DNA of 64,000 nucleotides from Saturnia japonica (lineage: Eukaryota > Arthropoda > Insecta > Lepidoptera > Saturniidae). Position 1 is the stretch's first letter. Each line of letters starts with the position of its first letter. Shown here piece by piece: positions 9,956 through 22,600 of the stretch. Position numbers and translations under genes: made by a program. The notes beneath the pieces were generated by a model, which worked only from the letters and a program-made list of their open reading frames with translations, searched no databases and was not told the origin of the DNA. The stretch spans positions 7,688,001-7,752,000 of the forward strand of contig CM065307.1 in assembly GCA_033032175.1 (NCBI GenBank). Reading direction: 5' to 3'.

Positions 9956-12433
9956 CTGACTGCACTGTTAGCCTTAGGGGCCCTAAAGCCGCTGCGGCTT
10001 TTACAGCTTCACCGGAGTTGGGGGCGAGCGCAGAGGGCACTCAGCCGCGAAAGTTTTGTGGACGACTCGCACGAGGGTGCCAAAGTGGCCGGACCTCGGC
10101 TCGGGCGGTCGTCGCGTTCGCAAATAGGTCGCGATCTATTCGAATCCCTACGCCTACGATTCGAGCTAACTAAATATACACATAGGCACGTTCCCTTCCT
10201 CCTGGGAGGAAGGAAGGAACCGTGCGTATGTGTATTCAATAATCGGAATGTTTCTACACTAACTAGCGCTAACTAACTAGCGTAAAAAAAGAAAAAAAAA
10301 GGTCCCTCACAGAACCTATGTGCCTGTGTGGTGTGCACGTGTGTATGTTCATACGTATGTAGTGTTGTATGTAGGTAGCTAAGTGATGCACGTACAGTGT
10401 CACTTGTATCGCGCGGGCGGTTGCCTGACCCAAGGGTTTCACACCGAGGAACGGACCTAGGCTTGGGTTACCGCTAGAGAGGGTGGACGTGACGGGTGTG
10501 CTGGAGCGAAATTGACCGCCCGCCCTCTGCGGAGAGAACGGTGGTTACGCGGGCGTGGGCGCTGGCACGCTCTGTTTGGAGAGACGGATGTGTAATATTT
10601 ATTCGAATTTTCGATATGATCGTCGGGATCAATAAAAATATTGCGCGGCCGGCGTTTGCACCGGATGTCCGTGGGTGCCGGAACATAAGTGGCGGCTGTT
10701 TTTATTAACGGATTCGCGTGGTTCGACGCGGTGTCGAAATACGAACGGGAGAGCTGTTTAACGTAGGCATGTATCGAAGGAAGCTCCATATCTCTATGGA
10801 GATCTACGCTTCGAACATACCACGGGGCCCCGGTGAGACGATAGAGGAACCTATTCTGTATCGATTGTAACCGTTTGAAACTCGACTCGGACATATGTGC
10901 GAACACGGCGCAACTGTATGTCAAAATTGGTCGAATACACGTCTTGTAGAGCGTGAGCTTATGTCGCGTGGACATTTTACTCACCGAACACAACAGAGGA
11001 TGCAACCGGCCCAGGACCCACGCGGCCCTGTTCCTAACCTTACGGATGTGGGGTCTAAAAGAGAGCCTACTATCTAGGGTTACCCCTAGATATTTGGTCT
11101 CTCTTACATACGGAATCGGATTATCGTAGAGCTTAACAGGTTTAAGCTTCCACGGTATCTGTGACGAATCCGCATCGAAGAGCATCGCGGCGCTCTTCGA
11201 GGGATTAACGGCTATACGCCACTCGTTAAACCACTTCCCGAGAGTGGTCACGGAGCGTTGGACTTTGTGTCTGAGGTGGGATCTATTCCTATCTGAGGCA
11301 TATAAGACTGTATCGTCAGCGTATAGCCCTACCTCGACCTCCGGGAGTCGAGGTAGGTCACTGACGTACAGGTTAAATAGGCTAGGAGCCAGGATCGAAC
11401 CTTGGGGAACGCCTGAGCGTATTGGACGGGGCGTGGACAATTCACCTTCCACTCTATAGCGAAAGGTGCGATCTGTTAGATAGTCGCGAATTATTTTAAT
11501 TAGCCTATCGGGGACTTCAAAGTGATACAACTTGTAGATCAATCCCTCGTGCCAGACCTTATCGAAGGCCTTGGCAACGTCGAAAAAGACCGCAAGTGTA
11601 CGGCGGGGTTTATATAATTCAGCAAAATTAAATGCAACGTGCTCCGTGAGGCGGTGCACTTGATGAGTGCAAGAATATCTAGCACGGAAACCGAATTGCT
11701 CAGGCGGATAGAGGTCTTTCTTCTCTATTACTGACTTGAGACGGTTCAGAAGGATCCGCTCGTACATTTTCCCTAAAGTATTTAGGAGACTGATCGGGCG
11801 ATAGCTGTCGGGAAGCGACGCGCTCTTGCCGGGCTTACGGATACCTATGACTATGGCCTTTTTCCAGGCGGCTGGAAAATGGCAGTGGGCTATGGCTACA
11901 TTGAAGATGCAGACCAAAAGAGCTATGAGGCGATCAGGAAGAAGTCTAAGTACTTCATTCCTGATCCCGTCGGGACCTGGTGCTTTTCTAAGCTTAAGGC
12001 TTTTTATAATGGAAAGAACCTCCTCAGACGTGACTGGGGACAGGGAGTCTGTCGCGGGGAGCTTATCCAGCTCCCGCACGCATCCATCGATACCCTCGAC
12101 CCGGTCGGTATTTGCATCGACACTGTTCGGAGAGCACTGGCTCTCCAAACAAGTGGCGAGGCACTCCGCCTTGTCGCTGCTATCGAAGGCGAGCGGTATA
12201 CCGGGACCCCTCTCGAGGGGGGGCATAAGATAAGAAGCCTCTATTTTGAGGCTGTGAGCTAATTTCCAGTAAGCTAGATGCGACGGCCTTAGCCCTTCGA
12301 CGAGGGCGTCCCATCTGTGACTTCTGAGTTCTAATATACGGGCTCTAACCGATCTTTGAAGTGCGCGTAAACGTGCGCGGTTTTCCTCGGTCGGATAGTG
12401 GTCGTGCGCACGAGTCGCCGCGTTCTTTTCCGT
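9901..12433 (-). mobile_element. 5'-truncated jockey-clade LINE, copy B
   Basis: A 2533-bp copy of the same family as A, in the same orientation, with a 51-nt A tail (T tract 9901-9951). It keeps the 3' UTR and the ORF2 sequence from about codon 307 to the stop. Truncation at the 5' end is typical of incomplete target-primed reverse transcription. Its 13-nt target-site duplications (9888-9900 and 12434-12446) show it used the same target as copy A. Confidence 0.92.
10457..12433 (-). pseudogene. 5'-truncated ORF2 (RT) fragment of copy B
   Basis: The frame is open from the truncation point at 12433 (TEKNAATRAHDHYPTEE) to the normal stop at 10457. It retains the whole RT domain with FFDVAKAFDKVW and YADD, but lacks the endonuclease and has no native start. 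It is nearly identical to copy A with scattered substitutions, for example YERILLNRLKSVIEKKD where A has KPIIEEKD. It cannot mobilise itself. Confidence 0.88.
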
Positions 12434-12446
12434 ACCATGGTGTGTA
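12434..12446. repeat. Target-site duplication of copy B (right)
   Basis: ACCATGGTGTGTA abuts the truncated 5' end of copy B and matches 9888-9900 exactly. Beyond it the coding frame of the older LINE resumes. Confidence 0.9.
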
Positions 12447-12876
12447 GATTGTCACGCTCTTATAACCTCCTCTGTAACTCGGCTGATTTGTTTTCAGACT
12501 CATTGCAGGTTTTTCATAATAATGTTCTGAAGTTCTTGAGAGCCAAACAAGTTTAAATTAAATTTATGAAATTATTAATTGTCAATTTTTAATTTTAATT
12601 TTATTTTATTATTTTGTTTTATTTTATTATAGTGTTTGTTTTATTTTTATTTTATTGTACTGTGGATTGTTAATTTTATTGTGATTGTAAAGCATGCATT
12701 ATTATTGTTTATCATTTGTTTTTAATTTGTTTAGGTCATTATTAAAGCATGCGGTGGTGGCCTTCAAAGGCTTAATACACTGATAAATGTATCAATTTAA
12801 AAAAAAATTATCATGTTATTTTAGTGTATTGGCCACTGGCCATCCAATTATGTAAATAAATAAATAAATAAACAAA
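12434..12876 (+). pseudogene. C-terminal end of the split LINE ORF2 plus its 3' UTR
   Basis: Joining the target at 3900 to 12447 restores the reading frame: ...GFNTMVC continues as RLSRSYNLLCNSADLFSDSL and so on to FLRAKQV and a TAA at about 12556. This is the expected C-terminus of the RT ORF that begins at 1150. About 300 nt of AT-rich 3' UTR follow, ending in an AAATA repeat. The continuation proves that the sequence between is an insertion rather than unrelated neighbouring DNA. Confidence 0.8.
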
Positions 12877-15800
12877 TACAAAGTTATCAATAAATATACT
12901 ACAAAAATATTTTTATGAACAAATGCAGAACCTGTCGTTGGAGGTGCCGCGGCCGGTTTGCTGAAGTACGTTTCATAAATTGCGTCCCAGAACTGAAAAC
13001 GTGTTTCCAGTACCTAGTGGTGATCCATTCTGTTCTATTGTCGTTCTCAGTGACATATGTGGGGACATATTTGTACCTACTGGTCACTTACTGGCTTCCT
13101 AAAAACAAATCAAATATAAATTAGTAAATTAAGAACTAAAATATATAGATTAAAATAAACGTTAAGATACCTTAGCTGCCCATTTGTGGCGAATATTTAC
13201 AGGTCATTTATGTAACTAAAAGTACGTTACGTACGTTTTAGAAAAAACGATTTTCACATATATTTTTTCTTTTTTCCGTAACTACTTTTCGAGTTTAACG
13301 GACTTCTAGTTAAAAGACGACAGTTTCATAATATGATATACGACATTTTTCACAATTAATAATGATAACCCATGCCTAATAATAAAAAAAGGACACATAA
13401 ATAAATTTACGACAAAAATTAAATAATTGTAATTTATTCAAATTCATATTAAACTCTTTCATAGTATTGATTTCCGATAATGATTAGGTAAGTACAATGT
13501 AGGTAATATATCAGGTATATTGAGCTTATCGGTAAATTATATTTTAAAAATGTATACGTGTAATCAATCAAATCACAATCATTAACATAGAAGTAATCAA
13601 TAATCACTGATAATAAATATAAAAATTTTGCCATTATAATTAGCTCTGACGACATATTTGGTTCATTTGAAAATATTACATTCTATGAGAATAATCATTA
13701 TAGGTAAAATAAAATTTTTGAATGCCATATTAATATCCGTTATTTTTCTTTATATACCGATTGCACATAATACTCGTAATTATCGAGTAAAAGAAAGCAA
13801 ACGTGAAATAGAATACGTCCTTGGAATTAGAAATAATAATAAAGTAATATACACATTATATTCCTTCTAGCCGATTTCGGCTACATCGAGCAAATTCCAT
13901 CTAGGGGATGGGTGTTTCGTTCTGAAATGACTATACTGTTTTAATTATATGAAAGCTTTCATGAAGTATTCATAAAACGTAAATTTTTACGTCGTGGAAA
14001 TTTCGAAACAAACTAAAAACATGAATTTCTATTATCAGTTATTATAATAAAAAAATAATGGAATGAGCTATGTATACTTAAGTACTTCCCGTATACAAAA
14101 TATCATCGAAATCTATTATCAAAATATTATAATAAAAAATTGATATTTTAGGTTTTATTTACGATTTTAAAAAATATCGAAAATTCTTATATATTGACAA
14201 CAAAAGCTCAAATCATCAGATAAAAAAATCATAATTGTCAGTCAAGCTGTTTTTAGTTAATTCCGGACACACAATTTTTTAAATGGTATATTCATGATCA
14301 AAGTGTCCTTTATGTATTATGTCTATCGAGAAATTATAAAAAGAATTACATGCCTACACAGTACTAGAGATAACGAAGATACATATAGCGAAAGAGTCTA
14401 AATATGCGAAGTTGTGTGTTAAATGCCAATGTTTGTATAGTAGATGGTATTTTTTGCTTAAATTTATCTGAAATTTAGTATAAATACTCTTCAAAACAAT
14501 TAAGAAAGTTTTTTTTTTTAAATTCTACCCTAAGGGTAGAAAGGAGGCAAAAATGCTTGTATGGTAAATTATACTATTTTTCGGGTCAGATTTATTCAGG
14601 CCAACCAAAGGCTGCTCTATTGTATTCTAACTTTTCCATGCGAGTAAAGAAGTTAGCGGAAATGTTTATCCATCCATCAATATAATTATAACAATCCATC
14701 AATATTTTATCTTAACGATTAATTTTGATTACAACAAATATTATTTTGGTAATATTATTGCCATATTATAATTACGTATAATCTTTACATACTATAAAAC
14801 TCAACATATCTTTGTCCGTTTATGTTAATTTCAGACGAAATCCACTTATCCGATACATTTTTTTTTGTTATTCATAGCTATGTTCGATAAAGGTAGGACC
14901 GCACCAGAGCGACGCTGCACTTCGCGTCACTGCGCGTCACGGCATATTTACCTCCAAAAGAATATTTTGACGCGCAGCGCCGCTACACACAATGCTAAAA
15001 GAGAATGCCCACTATCCATATACATTTTGGCCCTAGGTGAACACACCAAAAACATATACCACTTCTACGTGACTCAGAAACGTGAAATATGTCATCAAGG
15101 TAGATTATCAACCATATACCAAGCATCCACAGGAAAAATAAAAAAATTTCAAAACATACAATTTTATTCGAATACACATTTTATTATAAACAAAAGACCC
15201 GCTCCAGTTTCGCACGAGTATAATTTATAAAATGGTGTATTTTATGTTTAAGAAAGCTTGATTTAAAGTTTATCGCTTTAATATTGATAGATCTCGGATT
15301 TTTTTAAAAGTGTACCAAAATGAAGCATTCCATTGTGTAAAAATACTCTTCTAGTTCGTACAATTACCCCACGTAAGTACTAAGTACATATGTAATTAAA
15401 AACTCTCCAATTTAGAATTCCTATAACAAAAAAAAGTAGCAAATTGTTTTATAAATCAATTTTCACATTTCCCTTTTTTCACGTTTTATGTTTTTGTTGG
15501 GATATCATTATTTTGAAAAAAAACACAACACAATCTATTGATACATATCTATCTATTGATATTGAAATTTCTGTAGTTGATGCTCGTTTTGGCACAACGC
15601 CCATCTATTGGTAAGAGAAATTTAGAATATAATAATAATTTATTAGTGACCATAGTATTCAACAAACAATTAAAATTAAAATACAGATATACATATAATA
15701 TATCCATATAATACATATGGATTTTAGTACACAATTCTTAAGCATTTATACTGTCATGTAATATTATTTGAAAATCTCAAAATACGTCGAGAGATAAACT

Positions 15801-17880
15801 CGTATTGTTTCGTAACAACAGTATTTAGATTATGCTTGATAAGTTCGATTGTGTCATACAGATAAAGTTTATTTCGTTATGCTGCATTATTTGTTACAAA
15901 ACTGCGAGCATAGATCTAAATTGTTTTGATGAAAACGATATTTTGAAATAGTTATTATTTATATCAAATAAAACATTCATTTTCAAGGAAAGCTTGAAAC
16001 TTATTAATAATTTTATTACGACATTTAGTTGAATTTATAATAAAATGTTTTATCGATTAAAATTGTATTTTTTATGTTTTAGATTTTCTTCCTTTGATTG
16101 CTTAGCATATGGTTGATGATCTACCTTGATGCCATATTTTATGTTTATGAGTCACTTAAAGTGATCTATGTTTTTTTAGTGAGTCAGTCGGTGAGTGATA
16201 AAAATCCTACTTTTCAGACCTTAACAACTAAGTAACTTTTACAGTACCTATACTTGAAATATATTAAAGTACCTATTACTTATACATACATTACTTTTTT
16301 ATATCTACAAGTACATAAAACTCAATTTATAGCCTAGACCATACTAAAGTCCACACGTGTAAAAATGCTTCCTAAATGTAACTAAACTTCGTCTCTTTAC
16401 TCTTTTATTATAAAGTACCTAAAGACATGTCTCATGGACGGAGGTTTGCCTTACAGTCATAATATTCATCTCATTATATATTTTTTGACTACACGTTAAA
16501 CTATCATCAAATAGTGTTTTTATTGATAAAAATTATATGGTTGTTTGCGAAGCTATTTTCTCCAATTCAGTAATAATCATTATCCACATAAATATATTAA
16601 TTACCTTAGTTATTTAATGTAGATTAAAATGACCCTATGCACAATATAATATAAATGAATACCGTAGAAGATAAAATAAAAGATTCAAAATTACGCGCAA
16701 TAAAATAAACACTCGCAGCGAAACGGTTGTCCGGTAATCGGCGTCGCGCAGCTGCGGCCACCCGCACTGCATCCTATCTATGAAAAGTAAATCCTGAAGT
16801 AAAGGCACTTTTCGTAACGATGAACTAGTTATCAATACTAAAGTGATAAACTCTACATGAATAGAACATGATTTTTGAAGTGATAACTTCTTATGGGAGG
16901 GTAAACCGCTTCGTAACGTAACGCGTTACGGCGCCACTCTGTCTGGCTTCCCTTCTCTACTCAGTGTTCTAATGTACATATTCAAGAATTTGTAACTAAG
17001 GATAAAACATATTTTATAATCAATAAAAGCTTTTATTACTAAATAACCTTTCCTCACATTATCATATTAATATATATAAAGTTTAAGTAATAACCTAAGC
17101 TTTTCTCAAGTTAAACAATTTCAATATTAAATAGTTCAACTTAGATTAGTCCCGAGACGCACACGTTTTTAGCAAAATTGACGACACTGTACAAAATACC
17201 CATGCGAAGCTAGTGTATTAGGTAAATCAACCATCAATAATTCGTCATTCCTCAATTTGATAACCTAATCTAAGATAGTAAGCACATGAGTGTACCTACT
17301 TATAAAGTTTAAATTAATGTTATTTTATTTATTTGAACATTGACATATTGAAGTAAACATTGATAACAATAAGAAAACAGCTTATTATAAAATTCTGATA
17401 TGCAATCCAATTTATAGGTGGAACACAATATTTTATACTTAACAATATATTACATCTGACATGTTTATAGTTTTCAATATCAATTTTATAAAGTAATCTG
17501 TCAAGCTTTATATAACTTTTATATTATGTAATTGTATGTAAATATATTATAGGACATGTAAAAATTAATTTAATCTTAAAATAGAATTTATATTATGGTT
17601 AATATAGAATTGAATTATATAAAATTGACTTATGTAGAATTAAATTAAATAGATTAAAATAAATTAATATACTTACAATAGAAGTAAGAACAAATAAAAT
17701 AAAAAAACAAAGAGGCAAAATTTGACCCGCACCACTTTGTGATATCAAAATTATATTCACGGATTCTGATTCCAGATCACTTATACACGTTTCAATTTGT
17801 TTATCTCCAAACCCAAAATAGTTACAGGATTTTCAAAATTTTGAAAATTATAACAGGCTGAATTTACAAAATACAAAAAA
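12877..17880. other. AT-rich intergenic stretch, no convincing gene
   Basis: Only short ORFs without domain features occur. A 121-aa open frame at 14865-15230 (+) has no recognisable motif and an unremarkable composition. Short pieces such as 'acttcccgtatacaaaatatcatcgaa' cut to fragments near 14080-14130 resemble the body of the Lepidoptera Helitron described at 55117. A CpG-containing patch at 16900-16960 includes the near-palindrome TAACGTAACGCGTTACG. Nothing else could be assigned. Confidence 0.45.
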
Positions 17881-18450
17881 TCTGTAAACTGGGTTCGCTG
17901 TGCATTCGTTTGCACCTCCAGGAAACTTTTTGAAATTACAGAATACCTCCTAAGGATAGAAAATAACGGTACTTGAAAATTTTCATAAATAACGATTAAA
18001 TTCAACATTTCGTAAATCTGTTTACCTAAATCTTCGTGTAATTGTTTAAAATACTTTGAATTTTGAGAAAATCTCGAACAGAAAGAAAATAAAAGCACTT
18101 GAAAATTGTCATAAACCTAAATTTTCTCAATTTTCAACATTTCGCCTATCTCATAAACAAAAATCGTTGTGCAATAGTTTGTACCTGCAGGAAACGCCTT
18201 GAATCATGAAAATATCTCAAAGGATAAGAAAGTAAAAGCACTTTAAAAATGTTGGTGCAAAGTGCTCAGTTTTGTCAATCTTACACATTCCGTAAATCTG
18301 TAAACCAGGATCGTCATCCAATCGTTTTTACCTCTAGGAAACACTTTAAACATTAAGAATATATCAAAAGAAAAAAAAACCCTGCAATTGAAAATTTTCA
18401 TAGAGTAGAATTTTCGCCAATCTCTCAAACAATTATCGTTGTTACTGTTC
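17881..18450. repeat. Diverged tandem array, about 4.5 units of 124-148 bp
   Basis: The landmark TCTGTAAAC or its variants recurs at 17881, 18017, 18149, 18297 and 18421, giving spacings of 136, 132, 148 and 124 bp. Each unit also carries variants of TTGTACCTCCAGGAAAC, AAAAGCACTTGAAAATTTTC and TTTTCAACATTTCG in the same order. Units have drifted and contain small indels, so the array is old. Minus-strand open frames across it are by-products of the repeat. It could be a decayed satellite monomer array or tandem copies of a short element. Confidence 0.65.
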
Positions 18451-18766
18451 AAATTTGCATTGCACAATCAAAGCGAATATAGTTGATCAATCATATTTTA
18501 GATTTTAGAAAATTAATATATAAATATTTTAGTTGGTATTTAGTGTCCTATTTCTCACAGTTAAGAACTGATGGCAATTACCCTTCGTTCACGATGCAGT
18601 GTAAAGAGCGTCAATGCCTTATCTATTAAATCGTTGATATCGATAGGAGGTGCAAAGTCCGAAATTAGCTGTTTTGACTAAGTATTAATATTTAATAAAT
18701 CACGCTTATTGTTGATGTTTAGTACAATTTATATTATTATTATATATTTTTATTTATATTATTATT

Positions 18767-18830
18767 ACTACTTTCAACAGTAAGTACTTGTATGGTAAGC
18801 ATAGTACAACAAAAAAAATAGTGTCGACCG
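18767..18830 (+). repeat. 64-bp repeat, uninterrupted copy
   Basis: Matches 59439-59502 at most positions: TACTACTTTC-ACAGTAAGTACTTG, then AAGCATAGTACAACAAA and TAGTGTCGACCG. Here the sequence carries on as TAGAGATATC, whereas at 59502 a jockey LINE tail begins. Upstream, AGTACAATTTATATTATTA is present here and its reverse complement lies upstream of the other copy, which suggests a small inverted-repeat element. Confidence 0.6.
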
Positions 18831-19670
18831 TAGAGATATCACCAATACATCACCAGTCACCACTGTCACGCCGACCTGCGTAAATAGAAACTGAATATGT
18901 TCCGCTCCGGCTTACGCAGACACGAGATACACATAAGCGAATCACTATGGCTTTTCACCATATTGCATGGTAGTCACGACCTAGTCGGCTATACAGCCTT
19001 ACCAAGCCGCTGTCGCCATTTCCTTATTCATAACTCAGCAGATTGCACCATGTACAGGTGAGGTTACAACCCAGACTATTTTCATTTAGATATACGAAGA
19101 GGAAAAAAGAAGAAACAAAGCTGAAACTCCAAATAGAAGAGATGAAGAAAATGTAGAAAAACTTAACAAGATATATATAAATATAGATTATAATTTATAC
19201 TAATTTATTGTTTTTAAATTTAAATTGTTCGATAATCATATCTTTTTATTTGGCATCAATCAGCTGAATACATAAATGCATTTAGAATTGATCTGTAAAA
19301 CATGAAATAAAAATATTTATTTATGAAATTAAATAATTCTCAAACGATTAATTATCTAAGTAAACAATTATTACATAATAATTCCAGTAAACTAATTCTT
19401 GTATTAGCATTATTAATCATTGCTTTCTACTAAGTTTTAAGTAAAGTGAACTGTCACAGACAAGGAACAATAATAAACAAGACACCACCACCAAATGTAA
19501 TTGTTTTTTAGTACCTACTACAAATATAAAAATAATTATATTATTCTTAAAAACCGAATTAAAAAATAGGACTTAAGAATACAGATACGCTACATACTGG
19601 CTGTCTATACCTTATAAGAGGATAAAAACTCAATAATATAAATTAATAAAAAAATATAAAAAAACTTAAA
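18831..19670. other. Intergenic region 3' of esterase gene 1
   Basis: Mostly AT-rich. A GC-richer patch at 18850-19070 has no coding signature. A minus-strand AATAAA-like site near 19310-19320 could end the esterase transcript, but closer AT-rich candidates make this uncertain. Confidence 0.35.
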
Positions 19671-22600
19671 TTAAACAATATAAAGCAAAATAATTAACAC
19701 AACCCAGAAACTAGTCAAATTATTTGCGATAGCACTATTCGGCAGAGCAGGCGGCATGGGATCACGGTAGAATTGCTGATACAACTTATCCCAGAAAGCA
19801 ACTCTTTGTTCCAACATTGAATCCTTTAGTTCTATAGTCCTTCCCAGTGACATGTGCGGTGACCGATAACTATTCGCTCTTGGCCATGCAGGTAAGCCTA
19901 CTTCTTCTGTCATAGGATTCCTGGTTAACAAACAAATAATATGTATTTATAGTAATTTTTTATATATGTATATAAAAAAATTGTATTATGTTATCTTACC
20001 CATTCAAAATGAAATTCAACCAAATGGTTCTCATCGTAGTTTTCATACTTATATATTCCTCTGTCATATTAGTTTTGTCCTCATCATGTATAGCAAACGA
20101 CTGATAGCAGTGATCGGCGCCTCGATCTTCAGTATATGGAATAACTGGAGTGTTTTCATCCACAAAAGAATATTCATATAGGTATATAGTACTGTTGCTA
20201 TATACTGTATGCCATTTTAGAGCTTTTAGCATAGGATAGGCAAATATAACATCCGAAAAATAATCAATATAATTTAAAATAGTAGCCTCACCGACATCTT
20301 GATTTCCGAAATAAAATGATTTTACTGTTTCCGCTACTTCTTCTTTTATTGTCTCATTATCAAAGTTCAACTCGAAAGGCAAAAAATCAGAAAACTTATC
20401 ATTCATTTTGTCCTTCCAATCATAAAAATTGGGTAATCGAAACAAACCCTCCATATTACTAAACCCGTACAAAAGAGGCACATTGTTATATCGACCTGTT
20501 TTTAAAATATTTCTTGGGCTGTCATCTAAAAATCTTTCCAAACCAGTATCACGTTCGAGGCAAGGCCCAAAAAGAATCAACGAGTCGGGCCTGTTAAGTA
20601 TGGCTTCGTAATGCGAAGTTAATAATTGATATGAAGCATTTTTATAGAAGTCTTCCAATGCCGTGAAATCATCTACATCGGTAAAGTTTAACATTTTAGC
20701 GTATATCTTCGCACTCTCCACGGGATCCACTTGTAAACCAACGCCTCCAATACTAGCACCACTTTCAGGTATAGCTTTATTGAATAACCCATCCGCCATT
20801 TTCGAGAGAACAAGCATATGAACTGAACCACCTCCAGCACTGCATCCAACAAGGGTCACATCGTCAGGATTTCCACCAAAATTTGCGATATTTGCGTTAA
20901 CCCAACGCAGTAATGCAACCTGATCTTTCATGCCAGCATTACCAGGAGCGTCTTCCGTTCCTAAGCACAGAAAACCGTGTACTCCAAGGCGATAATTAAA
21001 TGAAACCACTATTAGTTTATTTGATCTAGCTAAACCTTTATATAGATGCTGATTACCAAATCCAAGTTGATAAGCTCCACCATGTACGGAAATTAGGACA
21101 GGTAAGTTCTTATCGGTAGTATTCGGTACAAAAACGTTTGCTATAAGACAGTCTTCTTGCATGTTAAATACATCAATTATTAAGAAACCTATAAATTGTG
21201 GACATATTAAAAGTTTATCGACTGCTTCGAAAGGTTCCTCCCATACAGGCGGTGGCAGCGGTGCCTGTAAATCAAATTTATTCATATGTATTTGTGTTAG
21301 AATTATCACACTTCACAAATATAGACTACAAAGTATTTTATAATTATTTTTGTTACAAGAAAATAACAAAACCAACGGAATTAAATAATATAAAATTATG
21401 ATTGACATATTTTGTGATAAATTAGTAGCTTTGTTCTACGATATATGTCCTTTATTATATATATATATATTTTTTTTTTTCAATTATGAAATATACAACT
21501 TACAATAAAACAGTAAGGAGTCGAAATCTGTACATTAAAGATATTAAAAAAAAATTCGGTCGTGGCTTACAATAATGGGCAGAATATATTTTTACAGTTT
21601 TTGACATTTTTGTCTGTCTTTCGGTCTGTCTCTTAATTTAAACGCCAATCACGCAGAAATTACTGAACGGAATTTAATGAAATTTGGTATAATTGTACTC
21701 TGGAGGTACATACCTATAGGAAGAATTTTTACACGTGTGGGCATTTGTATGGTCTATAAATTGCGTTTAGGTTGTTTTTATCGTTATAGCTTTAGCATTG
21801 TGTCCACATTCTTACCTAATCTTAAGTGACGATGTGGCCCAAGATGGTAGCACGCTAAGCCTAGTGGAAGACTGGCTCTCAAGTGCAGCTGTCAGAACAC
21901 ATCTATTGGTTCATTAGGAAGTAGCCTTGGTATGTAAATGTAGGTTATGTACATATAAAAAAATATATCCCGGAGACCGAGCTGGCTGGACTGATTTTTA
22001 TGATTTTTTAAATGTATATTTGGTAGGTATGAAAATAAGTCGTAAAATATATTTCATACCGTTAGGTGATTAGAGTATCCCTATCCAGATTTTTTTAAAT
22101 TTTTTATTTATTTTATTTCGGTTTGTCGTGTTCAGAAAGCAGTCGGTTTACACACAGTAATAAAGCGAGATGGTAGACGTAATAACATTTTGTTGGTAGT
22201 GGGACTATTATAGTCACCTTTATGATATCATAGGTATAGTACAATTATTTAAGAATTTAGGATAATGCAAAAGTTATAAATTTCTAAACCTCCTTGGAGC
22301 AAGTGGGCAAGTGCGCCTCACGTCTTATTATAGAAAAATGAGGGTATTCTGGCTTATAGTGATAAATAATGCTATTAGTAAGGCCAGGGTAGGTACGTAA
22401 CCCGTGTCGCATCCGTAGGATTTCACTTTGTAATTTTTTATTTATTTGGTTTAATCTAGAAACTGTGTAAGTGAGATAGCTTAAAGCAGCGAATTTCTAT
22501 TAGTGAGTGAGATGCATGGTAGTCTCCAAGTCAGTTATTGCGCACTGGCTTAAAAAGCGGTGTAGGGAATCGGTGAATTAAATAATTTAAAAAACTTTTA

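Larger units (their letters stand above)
1150..12876 (+). mobile_element. Old EN-RT LINE (CR1/jockey-like group), split by nested insertions
   Basis: A 5'-truncated non-LTR retrotransposon. Its coding remnant runs 1150-3900 and resumes at 12447 in the same reading frame. The 3' UTR ends near 12876 in a short AAAT-type repeat tail (TGTAAATAAATAAATAAATA) rather than a long poly(A). The 8.5 kb between 3901 and 12433 is two jockey-clade copies, A and B, in opposite orientation. The exact clade (CR1, Daphne, Rex1 or jockey group) cannot be fixed without a tree; the 5'-terminal EN motif YQNVRGLRTK and the FADD reverse-transcriptase box place it broadly. Confidence 0.8.

Noticed and set aside
14865..15230. 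121-aa frame in AT-rich DNA
   Set aside because: No domain, no homologous pattern, ordinary composition; a chance open frame is likely.
17781..18467. Minus-strand frames of 105 and 74 aa
   Set aside because: They cover the tandem array and follow its repeat structure.
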